From assembly GCF_000518645.1 (NCBI RefSeq), contig NZ_KI912468.1, positions 1 to 52,267 on the forward strand: a DNA stretch of 52,267 nt, read 5' to 3'. This document shows, in pieces, positions 27,226 through 34,740 of the stretch. The stretch's first letter is position 1; each line of letters begins with the position of its first letter. Origin of the DNA: Curvibacter gracilis ATCC BAA-807. GTDB taxonomy: Bacteria; Pseudomonadota; Gammaproteobacteria; Burkholderiales; Burkholderiaceae_C. Under the pieces are notes generated by a model. That model had not been told where the DNA came from and searched no databases. It was given only the letters and a program-made list of their open reading frames with translations. Made by a program: the position numbers and the translations under genes.

Positions 27226-28931
27226 GCACGCTGCCCCTGACCCAGGCCCCAGCGTCAGCGCCCCCTGCAGCCACGGCCACGCCCGAGAAGCCCTGGCTGG
27301 CCGCCCTGCTGGGCGGAGCCCTGCTGCTGCTGGCCGTGGGCATTGCCCTGCCGGTGCTGGCCCTGCTGGGCATGAGCCTGTGGGGCAGCTCGGGCGAATT
27401 CGTGGGCCTGGCCCACTTTGCAGCCTATGCCCGCAGCCCCAATGTGCTGAGCTCGCTGTTCAACAGCCTGTGGCTGTCGGCCCTGAGCGCCAGCGTGTGC
27501 GTGCTGCTGGCCTATGGCTATGCCTATGCGCTGACCCAGTCCTGCGTGCGGGGCGCGCGGCTGTTCCGCGCCGTGGCCCTGATCCCGCTGCTGGCGCCCT
27601 CGCTGCTGATGGCCATCAGCCTGATCTACCTGTTCGGCAACCAGGGCCTGCTCAAGGGCGCGCTGCTGGGGCTGCCGGCCTACGGGCCCTTCGGCATCGT
27701 CACCGGCTCGGTGCTGTGGACCTTTCCGCACGCCCTGCTGATCCTCAGCACCGCGCTGGCCACCAGCGACGCTCGCCTGATCGAGGCCGCCACCACCCTG
27801 GGCGCCAGCCGCTGGCGCGTGTTCTGCCAGGTCACCCTGCCGGGCAGCCGTTACGGCCTGATGATTTCTTGGATCGTGGTGTTCGTGCTGGTGATCACCG
27901 ACTTCGGCGTGCCCAAGGTGATCGGGGGCAACACCCAGGTGCTGGCCACCGACATCTACAAGCAGGTGATCGGCCAGCAGAACCTGCCCATGGGGGCCGT
28001 GGTGGCGCTGATCCTGCTGCTGCCGGCGGCCCTGGCCTTTGCCGCCGAACAGCACCTGCGCGCACGCCAGAGCGCCAGCCTGGGCGTGCGCTCGGTGCCC
28101 TACCAGCCACAGCCCCACCGGGTGCTGGACCGCGCCCTGTTCGCCTACTGCGCCCTGATCGCCCTGGCCCTGCTGGGCGTGCTGGCGGTGGCCGTGTTCG
28201 CCTCGCTGGCGAGCTTCTGGCCGTACAACCTCACGCCCTCGTTCAAGAACTACGACTTCGACATGATGGACGGTGGCGGCTGGGCCAGCTACGGCAACTC
28301 GCTGCGCATGGCCGCCGGCACCGCCGTGCTGGGCAGCGCGCTGAGCTTTCTGACCGCCTACCTGGTCGAGAAGCCACGCGCCTTTGCCACGGCGCGCCAG
28401 GTGCTCAACGGCATCGCCTCGGTGCCCATGGCGGTGCCGGGCCTGGCGCTCGGCCTGGGCTACATCCTGTTCTTCAACGCCGGCTGGAACCCCTTGCACG
28501 GCCTGTACGGCAGCCTGACGCTGATGAGCCTCTGCACCGTGGCGCATTGTTTCTCGGTGGCCCACATCACGCAGCTGACCGCGCTGCGCCAGCTCGACCG
28601 CGAGTACGAGCTGGTGGCCGAATCGCTGGGCGTGCCCTTCTGGAAGACGCTGTGGCGCGTGCACCTGCCGGTGTGCCTGCCCGCGCTGCTGCAGGTGGCG
28701 GGCTACTTCTTCGTGAGCGCCATGACCACCGTGTCGGCCGTGGTCTTCATCTACTCGCCCGAGACCACCCTGGCCTCGCTGGCCGTGCTGGCCATGGACG
28801 ACGCGGGCGACATCGCCCCGGCCGCGGCCATGGCCACGCTGATCTTCATCAGCGCTGGCCTGGGCCGTGCCCTGCTGGGGGCGCTGGAGCGCCTGCTGGT
28901 GACGCGCACCCAGCGCTGGAGACGCCGTTGA
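27222..28931 (+). CDS. 2-aminoethylphosphonate ABC transporter, fused permease
   Basis: Inner-membrane channel of the importer, 569 aa with about twelve membrane helices in two halves. Each half has the EAA-type loop that contacts the ATPase: EAATTLGASRWRVFCQVTLP and AESLGVPFWKTLWRVHLP. It thus replaces two separate permeases, as in PhnU2 and FbpB-type proteins. The start ATG at 27222 overlaps the ATPase stop. The adjoining oxidoreductase gene begins 160 bp later without any visible terminator. Confidence 0.9.
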
Positions 28932-29092
28932 CGCGCCACAGCCCGCCCCCCGACAGCAGCTGAACGGCCGCAGCCTCCCCCACGCCGAGCCCCCCGTTGC
29001 CCGCGAATGTCCGCCAATGCCCGTTGAATTGGCCGGCAGGGGCGTACTCGGCCCATCCCTTTGTTCACAACCCTCAACCTGTCCACTTCACC

Positions 29093-30220
29093 ATGAACAA
29101 CAACCCCGAATCCTGTGACCTGCTCGTGGTCGGCGCCGGCATTGTCGGCCTGGCCCACGCCTACTGGGCGGCCCAACGCGGCCTCAAGGTGGTGGTGGTG
29201 GAGCGCGATGCCCAGTGCATCGGCGCCTCCATCCGCAACTTCGGCTTTGTCACCATCACCGGCCAGAAGGCCGGCGCGAGTTGGGGCCGCGCCCTGCGCT
29301 CGCGCCAGGTGTGGGCCGAGCTGGCCCCCCAGGCCGGCATCCAGGTGCTGCACCAGGGCCTGTGGCTGCGCGCCCAGCGGCCCGCCTCGCATGCGGTGCT
29401 GGAAGCCTTCATGCGCACCGAGATGGGTGAGCACTGCGAGCTGCTGAGCCCGGCCGAAGCCGCGCGCCGCCACCCGGCGCTGCAGACCGAGGGCCTGCAA
29501 TCGGTGCTGTACAGCCCGCACGAGCTGCGCGTGGAGTCGCGCAGCGCCATTCCGCAACTCACGCAGTGGCTGGCCGAGGTGCTGGGCGTGCAGTTCCGCT
29601 TCGGCGAAACCGTGCAATCGGTGCAGACGCCGCGGGTCGAGACCTCGCGCGGACAGTACCGGGCCGAGCGCGTGGTGGTGTGCACCAATGCCGAACTCAA
29701 CGGCCTGTTCGCCCCGCAATGGACGCCGCACCAGATCCGGCTGTGCCAACTGCAGATGCTGCGCGTGCAGCCCCAGCCCGGCTTCAAGCTGCAGGGCTCG
29801 GTGATGGGTGACCTGAGCCTGGTGCGCTACGAGGGCTATTCCGAGCTGCCCGAAGCCCAGGCGCTGCGCGAGCAACTGCTGCGCGAAGAGGGCTTGAGCC
29901 TGCAGCACGGCATCCACCTGATCGTGGTGCAGAGCGCCGACGGCTCGCTGGTGGTGGGCGACTCGCACCACTACGGGCCGGTGCTGCCGCCCTTCGCGCT
30001 CGAAGCGGTGGACCAGCTGATCCTGCGCCACCTGCGCGAGGCCCTGCACCTGAGCCAGGCCGAGGTGACCGAACGCTGGGTGGGCACCTACCCGTCCTCG
30101 GCCACCGAGCCCTGCATCGTGCAGGCCCCCGACGCCCACACCCGCCTGGTGACCGTGACCAGCGGCACCGGCGCCAGCACCGCCTTCGGCCTGGCCGAAG
30201 AAGTCTTCAACGCCTGGTGA
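29093..30220 (+). CDS. FAD-dependent aminophosphonate oxidoreductase (TIGR03364-like)
   Basis: DAO-superfamily flavoenzyme of 375 aa. The dinucleotide-binding start is CDLLVVGAGIVGLAHAYWA; ERDAQCIGASIRNFGFVT follows, and the end TVTSGTGASTAFGLAEEVF is the second FAD-contact region. The family is repeatedly found beside phosphonatase and AEP transport genes, and members are reported to oxidise AEP or its N-methylated or hydroxylated relatives. Here it lies 19 bp before phnX, with no phnW transaminase, so it probably makes phosphonoacetaldehyde from the imported aminophosphonate, releasing an amine and passing electrons to O2 or another acceptor. Exact substrate unknown. Confidence 0.87.
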   Translation: MNNNPESCDLLVVGAGIVGLAHAYWAAQRGLKVVVVERDAQCIGASIRNFGFVTITGQKAGASWGRALRSRQVWAELAPQAGIQVLHQGLWLRAQRPASHAVLEAFMRTEMGEHCELLSPAEAARRHPALQTEGLQSVLYSPHELRVESRSAIPQLTQWLAEVLGVQFRFGETVQSVQTPRVETSRGQYRAERVVVCTNAELNGLFAPQWTPHQIRLCQLQMLRVQPQPGFKLQGSVMGDLSLVRYEGYSELPEAQALREQLLREEGLSLQHGIHLIVVQSADGSLVVGDSHHYGPVLPPFALEAVDQLILRHLREALHLSQAEVTERWVGTYPSSATEPCIVQAPDAHTRLVTVTSGTGASTAFGLAEEVFNAW

Positions 30221-30239
30221 ACCCCACCGGAGGTAGCGC

Positions 30240-31058
30240 ATGAACCACCCCTCTCTTCCCCTGCAAGCCGTCGTGTTCGACTGGGCCGGCACCGTGATCG
30301 ACTTTGGCAGCCTGGCCCCCATGGACGCCTTTGTGCAGCTGTTTGCCCGCTACGGCGTGCGCATCGACGTGGCCGAGGCGCGCGTGCCCATGGGCCTGGC
30401 CAAGTGGGACCACATCCACGCCCTGGGCCACACCCCCCGCATCGCCGCCGAATGGCAGCGCGTGCACGGCCGCCCCTTTGACGACGCCGACTGCGACACG
30501 CTGTACGAGGTCTTCACGCCCATGAACGCCGCCAGCGTGCGCGACCATGCGCAGCTGATCCCGGGCGCGCTGGCCACCGTGCAGGCGCTGCGTGCACGCG
30601 GCCTGAAAATCGGCTCGACCACCGGCTACAACCGCCCCATCATGGCCGTGGTACAGCCCCTGGCCGCGGCCCAGGGCTACACGCCCGACAACCTGGTCTG
30701 CGCGGGCGACATGGTCAGCGCCCGGCCCGGCCCGCTGATGATGGTGCGCACCCTGTCCGACCTGCAGGTGTGGCCGCCCGCGGCCATGGTCAAGGTGGAC
30801 GACACCGTGCCCGGCCTGCAGGAGGGCCGCGCCATCGGCTGCTGGGTGGTGGGTCTGGCCATCAGTGGCAACACCCTGGGCCTGAACGAAGCCCAGTGGC
30901 AGGCCACCCCGCCCGCCGAGCAACAGGCCCTGCGCGAACAGGCCACCGCCGAGCTGCTGGCCGGCGGCGCGCACTATGTGATCGACAGCGTGGCCGACCT
31001 GCTGCCGGTGCTGGACGCCATCGAAGCCCGCATGGCACGGGGCGAGCGCCCCGACTGA
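30240..31058 (+). CDS. phnX: Phosphonoacetaldehyde hydrolase (phosphonatase)
   Basis: HAD-family enzyme that splits phosphonoacetaldehyde into acetaldehyde and phosphate in the cytoplasm. The 272 aa contain the nucleophile motif VFDWAGTVID (Asp 14, with Ala at 16 as is typical of PhnX), the cap-domain Schiff-base lysine in MGLAKWDHI (Lys 55), IGSTTGYNR and the acidic VKVDDTVPG. GGAGGT precedes the ATG. It is the last gene of the phosphonate operon; a hairpin at 31066-31082 separates it from the convergent gene. Confidence 0.94.
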   Translation: MNHPSLPLQAVVFDWAGTVIDFGSLAPMDAFVQLFARYGVRIDVAEARVPMGLAKWDHIHALGHTPRIAAEWQRVHGRPFDDADCDTLYEVFTPMNAASVRDHAQLIPGALATVQALRARGLKIGSTTGYNRPIMAVVQPLAAAQGYTPDNLVCAGDMVSARPGPLMMVRTLSDLQVWPPAAMVKVDDTVPGLQEGRAIGCWVVGLAISGNTLGLNEAQWQATPPAEQQALREQATAELLAGGAHYVIDSVADLLPVLDAIEARMARGERPD

Positions 31059-31065
31059 CACCCGC

Positions 31066-31082
31066 AGGGGCCCACCGCCCCT
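31066..31082. terminator. hairpin between convergent genes
   Basis: AGGGGC-CCACC-GCCCCT, a 6-bp stem, occupies most of the 23-bp gap after phnX. No T tract. Confidence 0.35.
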
Positions 31083-31984
31083 CACCAGCTGGCGCGGTAT
31101 TGCATGCGCTCCTGCCGCCCCTGGGTGGCCGGCAGGTAGCGCCGGCGCAGGGCGGCCACGGTCAGCATGCCCTGACGGTCCACCGCCAGATCCGGCGTCA
31201 GACCATGGGTCGGGTCCATCAGCAGGCCGTAGGCGGCCCGGGCCAGCGGCGGGTCCAGGCCTGGCACGTGGGCCTGCAGCAAGGCGCACGCAGCGGCCGG
31301 CTGACGCCGGCACCAGGCCAGTCCTTGGCGGTACGCCTGCAAAAAAGCCTTGAGTTCAACCGGGTGCTGCTCGGCCCAGGCCTGGCGCGTGGCGCCCACC
31401 GTGCCCTGGTAGTGGGGCAAGGCGTCGGCCGAACGGGCCAGCACCCGGCAGCCCTGCTGGGCCGCCAGCAGCTCATAAGGGGTGCGCAGCAGGGTGGCGG
31501 CGCAGCGCCCGGCCAGCAGCGCCTGGTAGCGCTGCTCGGTGCTGCCCTGCGGCTCGATGTGCAGCGCATCCTTCGGCAGGCCCGCCCGTGCCAGCAGCTC
31601 GTACAGCACCAGCGCAAAGCCGGTGTCGGGCGCGTCCACCGCCAGCACCCGGCCCTGCAGATCGTCCAGCGTGCGGATGCCGGGCGCCGCCACCAGACTC
31701 AGAAAGCCGGCGTCGCCACCGAGCACGATCACCGCATCGGGCTCACCCGGCACCGGCACCTCGGCCAGCTTCTGCTGGTAGGCCACCACGTTGTCGGCAC
31801 TGACCAGGATCAGGGGGTAACGCCCCTCGGCAAAGCCCTGCATCATGGCGCGCGAACTGGGCGTCAGCGTGAGCTCGATCGCCAGGCCCCGCACTTCGAA
31901 AAAGCCTTGCTCGATGGCCGCCCACAGGGGCAGGTTCCAACCGCCATCGAACACACACACGGGCAAGGTCTGCAGCGTGCCCAT
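31082..31984 (-). CDS. NMT1/THI5-like solute-binding protein without signal peptide
   Basis: Resembles the substrate-binding proteins of nitrate/sulfonate/thiamine-precursor ABC transporters: VCVFDGGWNLPLWAAIEQGFF, LTPSSRAMMQGFAEGRYPLI, RVLAVDAPDTGFALVLYELL and a C-terminal helical part; 300 aa. It starts with MGTLQTLPVCVFDGG, with no hydrophobic export signal, and no permease or ATPase gene is next to it. It follows the diheme cytochrome gene by four bases, which implies coupled translation with two exported cytochromes. It may be a cytoplasmic ligand-binding protein or THI5-like enzyme. Function not assigned. Confidence 0.75.
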   Translation of the reverse strand: MGTLQTLPVCVFDGGWNLPLWAAIEQGFFEVRGLAIELTLTPSSRAMMQGFAEGRYPLILVSADNVVAYQQKLAEVPVPGEPDAVIVLGGDAGFLSLVAAPGIRTLDDLQGRVLAVDAPDTGFALVLYELLARAGLPKDALHIEPQGSTEQRYQALLAGRCAATLLRTPYELLAAQQGCRVLARSADALPHYQGTVGATRQAWAEQHPVELKAFLQAYRQGLAWCRRQPAAACALLQAHVPGLDPPLARAAYGLLMDPTHGLTPDLAVDRQGMLTVAALRRRYLPATQGRQERMQYRASW

Positions 31985-31988
31985 GGCT

Positions 31989-32618
31989 TCAGAGGGCCTG
32001 CAGGTACAAGGCCAGGTCGTGCACCTGCTCGGGCGTCAGCGGGCCGGCCTCAGCCGCCATGGCCGCGCCATCGGCCCGGTCGTGGCCCTTGAACACCGCC
32101 AGTTGCTGGGTCAGGTAGCGGGCGTTCTGCCCGGCCAGACGCGGGATGGCGCCCAGGCCCTGGGCCTGCGCACCATGGCAGGCCACGCAGGCCAGCACGC
32201 CCCGGGCCGGCTCACCGGCCTGGAACAAGGCCTGGCCGCGCGCGTAGGCGGCCTGCTGCTCAGGGGTGCGGGCCGCAGCGCGGGCGGGTGCCGGCGGCTG
32301 GGCCGCGTAATAGGTGGCCAGCGACTGCAGGTCGGCCTCGCTGAGCCAGGACGCCACGCCCCACATGAAGCGCTGGGCATTCAGGTTGGCGCGGCTGTGG
32401 TCGCGGTAGGCCTTCAGTTGGGCCAGCAGGTAGGCCTCGCTTTGCCCGGCCAGGCTGGGGAACTGGCCCGAATCGGTGCGACCACCCGGGCCGTGGCAGC
32501 TCACGCAGACCTGGCGCGCCAAGGCCGGGGCTTCGTGGCCAGGCACGGTCTGCGCACCGGCCTGAGCCACCATCCAGGACAAGGCCATCGCGCCGGCGGC
32601 CAGAAAATGCTTTTTCAT
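31989..32618 (-). CDS. Diheme periplasmic cytochrome c (c4-like)
   Basis: Electron carrier with two class I cytochrome domains. It has a signal peptide (1-22, ending AQAGA), first heme site CVSCH (38-42) with GQFPSLAGQSEAYLLAQL, and second CVACH (144-148) with AIPRLAGQNARYLTQQL; the paired SLAGQ/RLAGQ segments are typical of cytochrome c4. The 209 aa fit the family. It begins 15 bp after the stop of the outer-membrane cytochrome gene, so it is probably that protein's periplasmic partner, and could also take electrons from the molybdenum enzyme encoded divergently. Confidence 0.9.
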   Translation of the reverse strand: MKKHFLAAGAMALSWMVAQAGAQTVPGHEAPALARQVCVSCHGPGGRTDSGQFPSLAGQSEAYLLAQLKAYRDHSRANLNAQRFMWGVASWLSEADLQSLATYYAAQPPAPARAAARTPEQQAAYARGQALFQAGEPARGVLACVACHGAQAQGLGAIPRLAGQNARYLTQQLAVFKGHDRADGAAMAAEAGPLTPEQVHDLALYLQAL

Positions 32619-32632
32619 AGGATGTGCCCCCT

Positions 32633-34006
32633 TCAGAACAGAAACCACAAACCCAGGAACAGGGTGTTGTTGTCGGAGGGCTTGCGGCCCCGGCCGTCGA
32701 TGTTGGCCGTGGCGCCATTCCACTTCAGGTAGCCGGTGTACTGCAGCATCAGGCGCATCTGCGGGTTCAGGTTGTAGTCCAGCTCGGCGATGAGGCTGCG
32801 GGTGTCGGGCCGGTCACTGACCGGGGCGCCCGTGGCGCTGTCGCGTACCCGGCCGTACAGGCCGGCGTCGCGGCTGCCGCGCACGTCCACATAGGCCAGC
32901 GAGGCGCCATAGGTGCGCTCGTACAGGTAAGAGGCCTTGAGCCGCAGGGCCTGCAGGTGGTTGTCGGGGTGGCTGGCCGCGCCGCGGGCAAAGCTGGCGC
33001 GCAGGTTCTGCCGCTCATGGCCCAGCGAGCCCTGCAGCGAGAAGATCGACGGGTCGGACAGAACCTGGTACTGCGCATCCAGCCCCAGGTCGGTGAAGCG
33101 GTCGGTGTCGCCGTGCGGTGTGCCGGGGTCGGGGTATTTGTCGGCCACCATGCCGTAGTGGCCCAGCATCAGCGAATGCGCGCCCCACTCGCGGTTCCAG
33201 GCCAGGCGCCAATACGGGTTGTTGTGGCCGCGCAGGCGGTTCATGCTGTCCAGCGAGACCCCGGTGCTCAGCACCCGCCAGGTGTTGACCGCGCTGCCGT
33301 AGGTGCTGAGTTCGCCATACCACTGGCGATCCCACCAGGCGTAGGCCCCCAGGCCCACCACTTTCTGGCCCAGCCCGCCGTCGAGCAGCATGCTGCCCAT
33401 GGCCTGGGGCCGCGGCAGGTTGGAACCCGTGAACGGAATGCCGCGCCACACCGGCGTGCTGTTCCACACGTCCTGCAGGCTCGGGTTGTTGTTCAGGTTG
33501 AAGCCCAGCACCAGGTCCTTGCCCCCGAGGCGCAGGCGCTGGATCGCGCGCAGATCGAAGTCATGGATGCCGACATGCCCCACCGTGCCGCCGTCCTGGC
33601 CCGGCACGCGGTTGTTGTTGTAGGCCCACTGGGTGTAGCCGCCCACATGGTCGTTGATCTTGCCTGCGGCGAACACCGAGAGGCGGTCAAACTGCAGATC
33701 GCCTTCGTGCGGCATCAGCGTGCGGCCGCCCGCATCCTGCGACTGGGCCATCTGGGTCAGCGAGGCCTGCATCATCACCGCCAGCGGCACCGCCGCCCGC
33801 TCGCCCCAGGTGTAGCCGTTGAGCTTGAATTCGCGTCCAAAGGGCGTCAGCTCGGGGAAAGCGGTGTGGCAGGCCACGCAGTTCTCGCCGGTCTGACGGG
33901 CAAAGGCGGGCACGGCCTGGGCGGGCGCCGCCAGCAGGGCGCACAGCACCAGCCCCCAGGCGATGAGCAGAGGGCGGATCAAGACAAGGGGGCGTCTGTT
34001 GGGCAT
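32633..34006 (-). CDS. Cyc2-like outer-membrane monoheme cytochrome-porin fusion
   Basis: 457 aa. After a signal peptide (1-31, AQA) comes a small cytochrome segment, VPAFARQTGENCVACH with a single CxxCH at 43-47, then FPELTPFGREFKLNGYTW and about 390 residues of alternating polar/aromatic strands ending in LWFLF, the C-terminal Phe being typical of beta-barrel outer-membrane proteins. This cytochrome-plus-porin layout and the PAFARQTG motif recall Cyc2, the iron oxidase of iron-oxidising bacteria; similar proteins occur in heterotrophs with no known role. AGGAG 8 bp upstream supports ATG 34006. Its function here, uptake or release of electrons at the cell surface, is inferred. Confidence 0.78.
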   Translation of the reverse strand: MPNRRPLVLIRPLLIAWGLVLCALLAAPAQAVPAFARQTGENCVACHTAFPELTPFGREFKLNGYTWGERAAVPLAVMMQASLTQMAQSQDAGGRTLMPHEGDLQFDRLSVFAAGKINDHVGGYTQWAYNNNRVPGQDGGTVGHVGIHDFDLRAIQRLRLGGKDLVLGFNLNNNPSLQDVWNSTPVWRGIPFTGSNLPRPQAMGSMLLDGGLGQKVVGLGAYAWWDRQWYGELSTYGSAVNTWRVLSTGVSLDSMNRLRGHNNPYWRLAWNREWGAHSLMLGHYGMVADKYPDPGTPHGDTDRFTDLGLDAQYQVLSDPSIFSLQGSLGHERQNLRASFARGAASHPDNHLQALRLKASYLYERTYGASLAYVDVRGSRDAGLYGRVRDSATGAPVSDRPDTRSLIAELDYNLNPQMRLMLQYTGYLKWNGATANIDGRGRKPSDNNTLFLGLWFLF

Positions 34007-34091
34007 GGGCTGTGCTCCTGGTGGCTGCACCGACGGCGTGGCGCAGGGGCAGAGGATGCAAGCAGCGACAGCGCCCGTGGCCCGCCATTTG

Positions 34092-34198
34092 CAAACAAGC
34101 GTTTCATGCCCGCCCCCCCTGCAGGCGGCGACAGCCACCGAAGGCAATCCCGGATTCGCACCGCAGCGGACCTTCAACGCACACACAAAGGTTTCATG
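34092..34198. promoter_or_regulatory. divergent promoter region with direct repeats
   Basis: The gap of 272 bp between the cytochrome operon and the molybdenum hydroxylase genes has no gene. Two similar 17-mers, CAAACAAGCGTTTCATG (34092-34108) and CACACAAAGGTTTCATG (34182-34198), agree at 14 positions and are exactly 90 bp apart. They could bind a regulator of both operons. No certain -35/-10 pair was found. Confidence 0.35.
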
Positions 34199-34278
34199 AA
34201 AAGGGCCAAAAGCACAAAATGTGACTTTGCGGCCAGCCCAAGCTGTCGCACCGTGCCCCCAAGAATGCAGGAGACACC

Positions 34279-34740
34279 ATGAAGCTGCGGGTCAATGACC
34301 ACGAGACCGAATTCGATGCCCCACCCGACATGCCCCTGCTGTGGGTGTTGCGCGATGAGTTGGGCCTGACCGGCACCAAGTTCGGCTGTGGCGTGGCGGC
34401 CTGCGGGGCCTGCACGGTGGAGGTCGACGGCGTGGCCCTGCGCTCCTGTGTGCTGCCGGCCAGTGCGCTGGCCGGGCGCTCGGTGCGCACCATCGAGGGC
34501 TCGCCGGACCGCATCGTGGCGGCGCTGCAGGCGGCCTGGGTGCGGCACCAGACACCCCAGTGCGGCTACTGCCAGGGCGGCATGATCCTGGCGGCGGCCT
34601 CGCTGCTGCGCCAGAACCCGACCCCCGGCGATGCCGACATCGACCAGGCCATCACCAACCTGTGCCGCTGCGGCACCTACCAACGCATCCGCGCCGCCAT
34701 CCACGATGCGGCCCAAGCCCTGCAGGGAGCCCGCGCATGA
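34279..34740 (+). CDS. 2Fe-2S subunit of a molybdenum hydroxylase (IorA-like)
   Basis: Small iron-sulfur subunit (153 aa) of the xanthine oxidase family. The plant-ferredoxin cluster is held by [11 protein letters not shown] and a later Cys (LRSCVLP), and the second cluster by CGYCQGGM and CRCGTYQRI. It passes electrons from the molybdenum centre to the acceptor. AGGAGA precedes the ATG, and its end overlaps the large-subunit gene (ATGA). It has no signal of its own, so it is probably exported with the Tat-signal-bearing large subunit. Confidence 0.93.
   Translation: MKLRVNDHETEFDAPPDMPLLWVLRDELGLTGTKFGCGVAACGACTVEVDGVALRSCVLPASALAGRSVRTIEGSPDRIVAALQAAWVRHQTPQCGYCQGGMILAAASLLRQNPTPGDADIDQAITNLCRCGTYQRIRAAIHDAAQALQGARA

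Noticed and set aside
28990..29030. Short direct repeats of the type CCCGCGAATG / TCCGCCAATG before the flavin oxidoreductase gene
   Set aside because: Only two to three imperfect 10-mers in a short gap; could be chance in this composition and no regulator is suggested.
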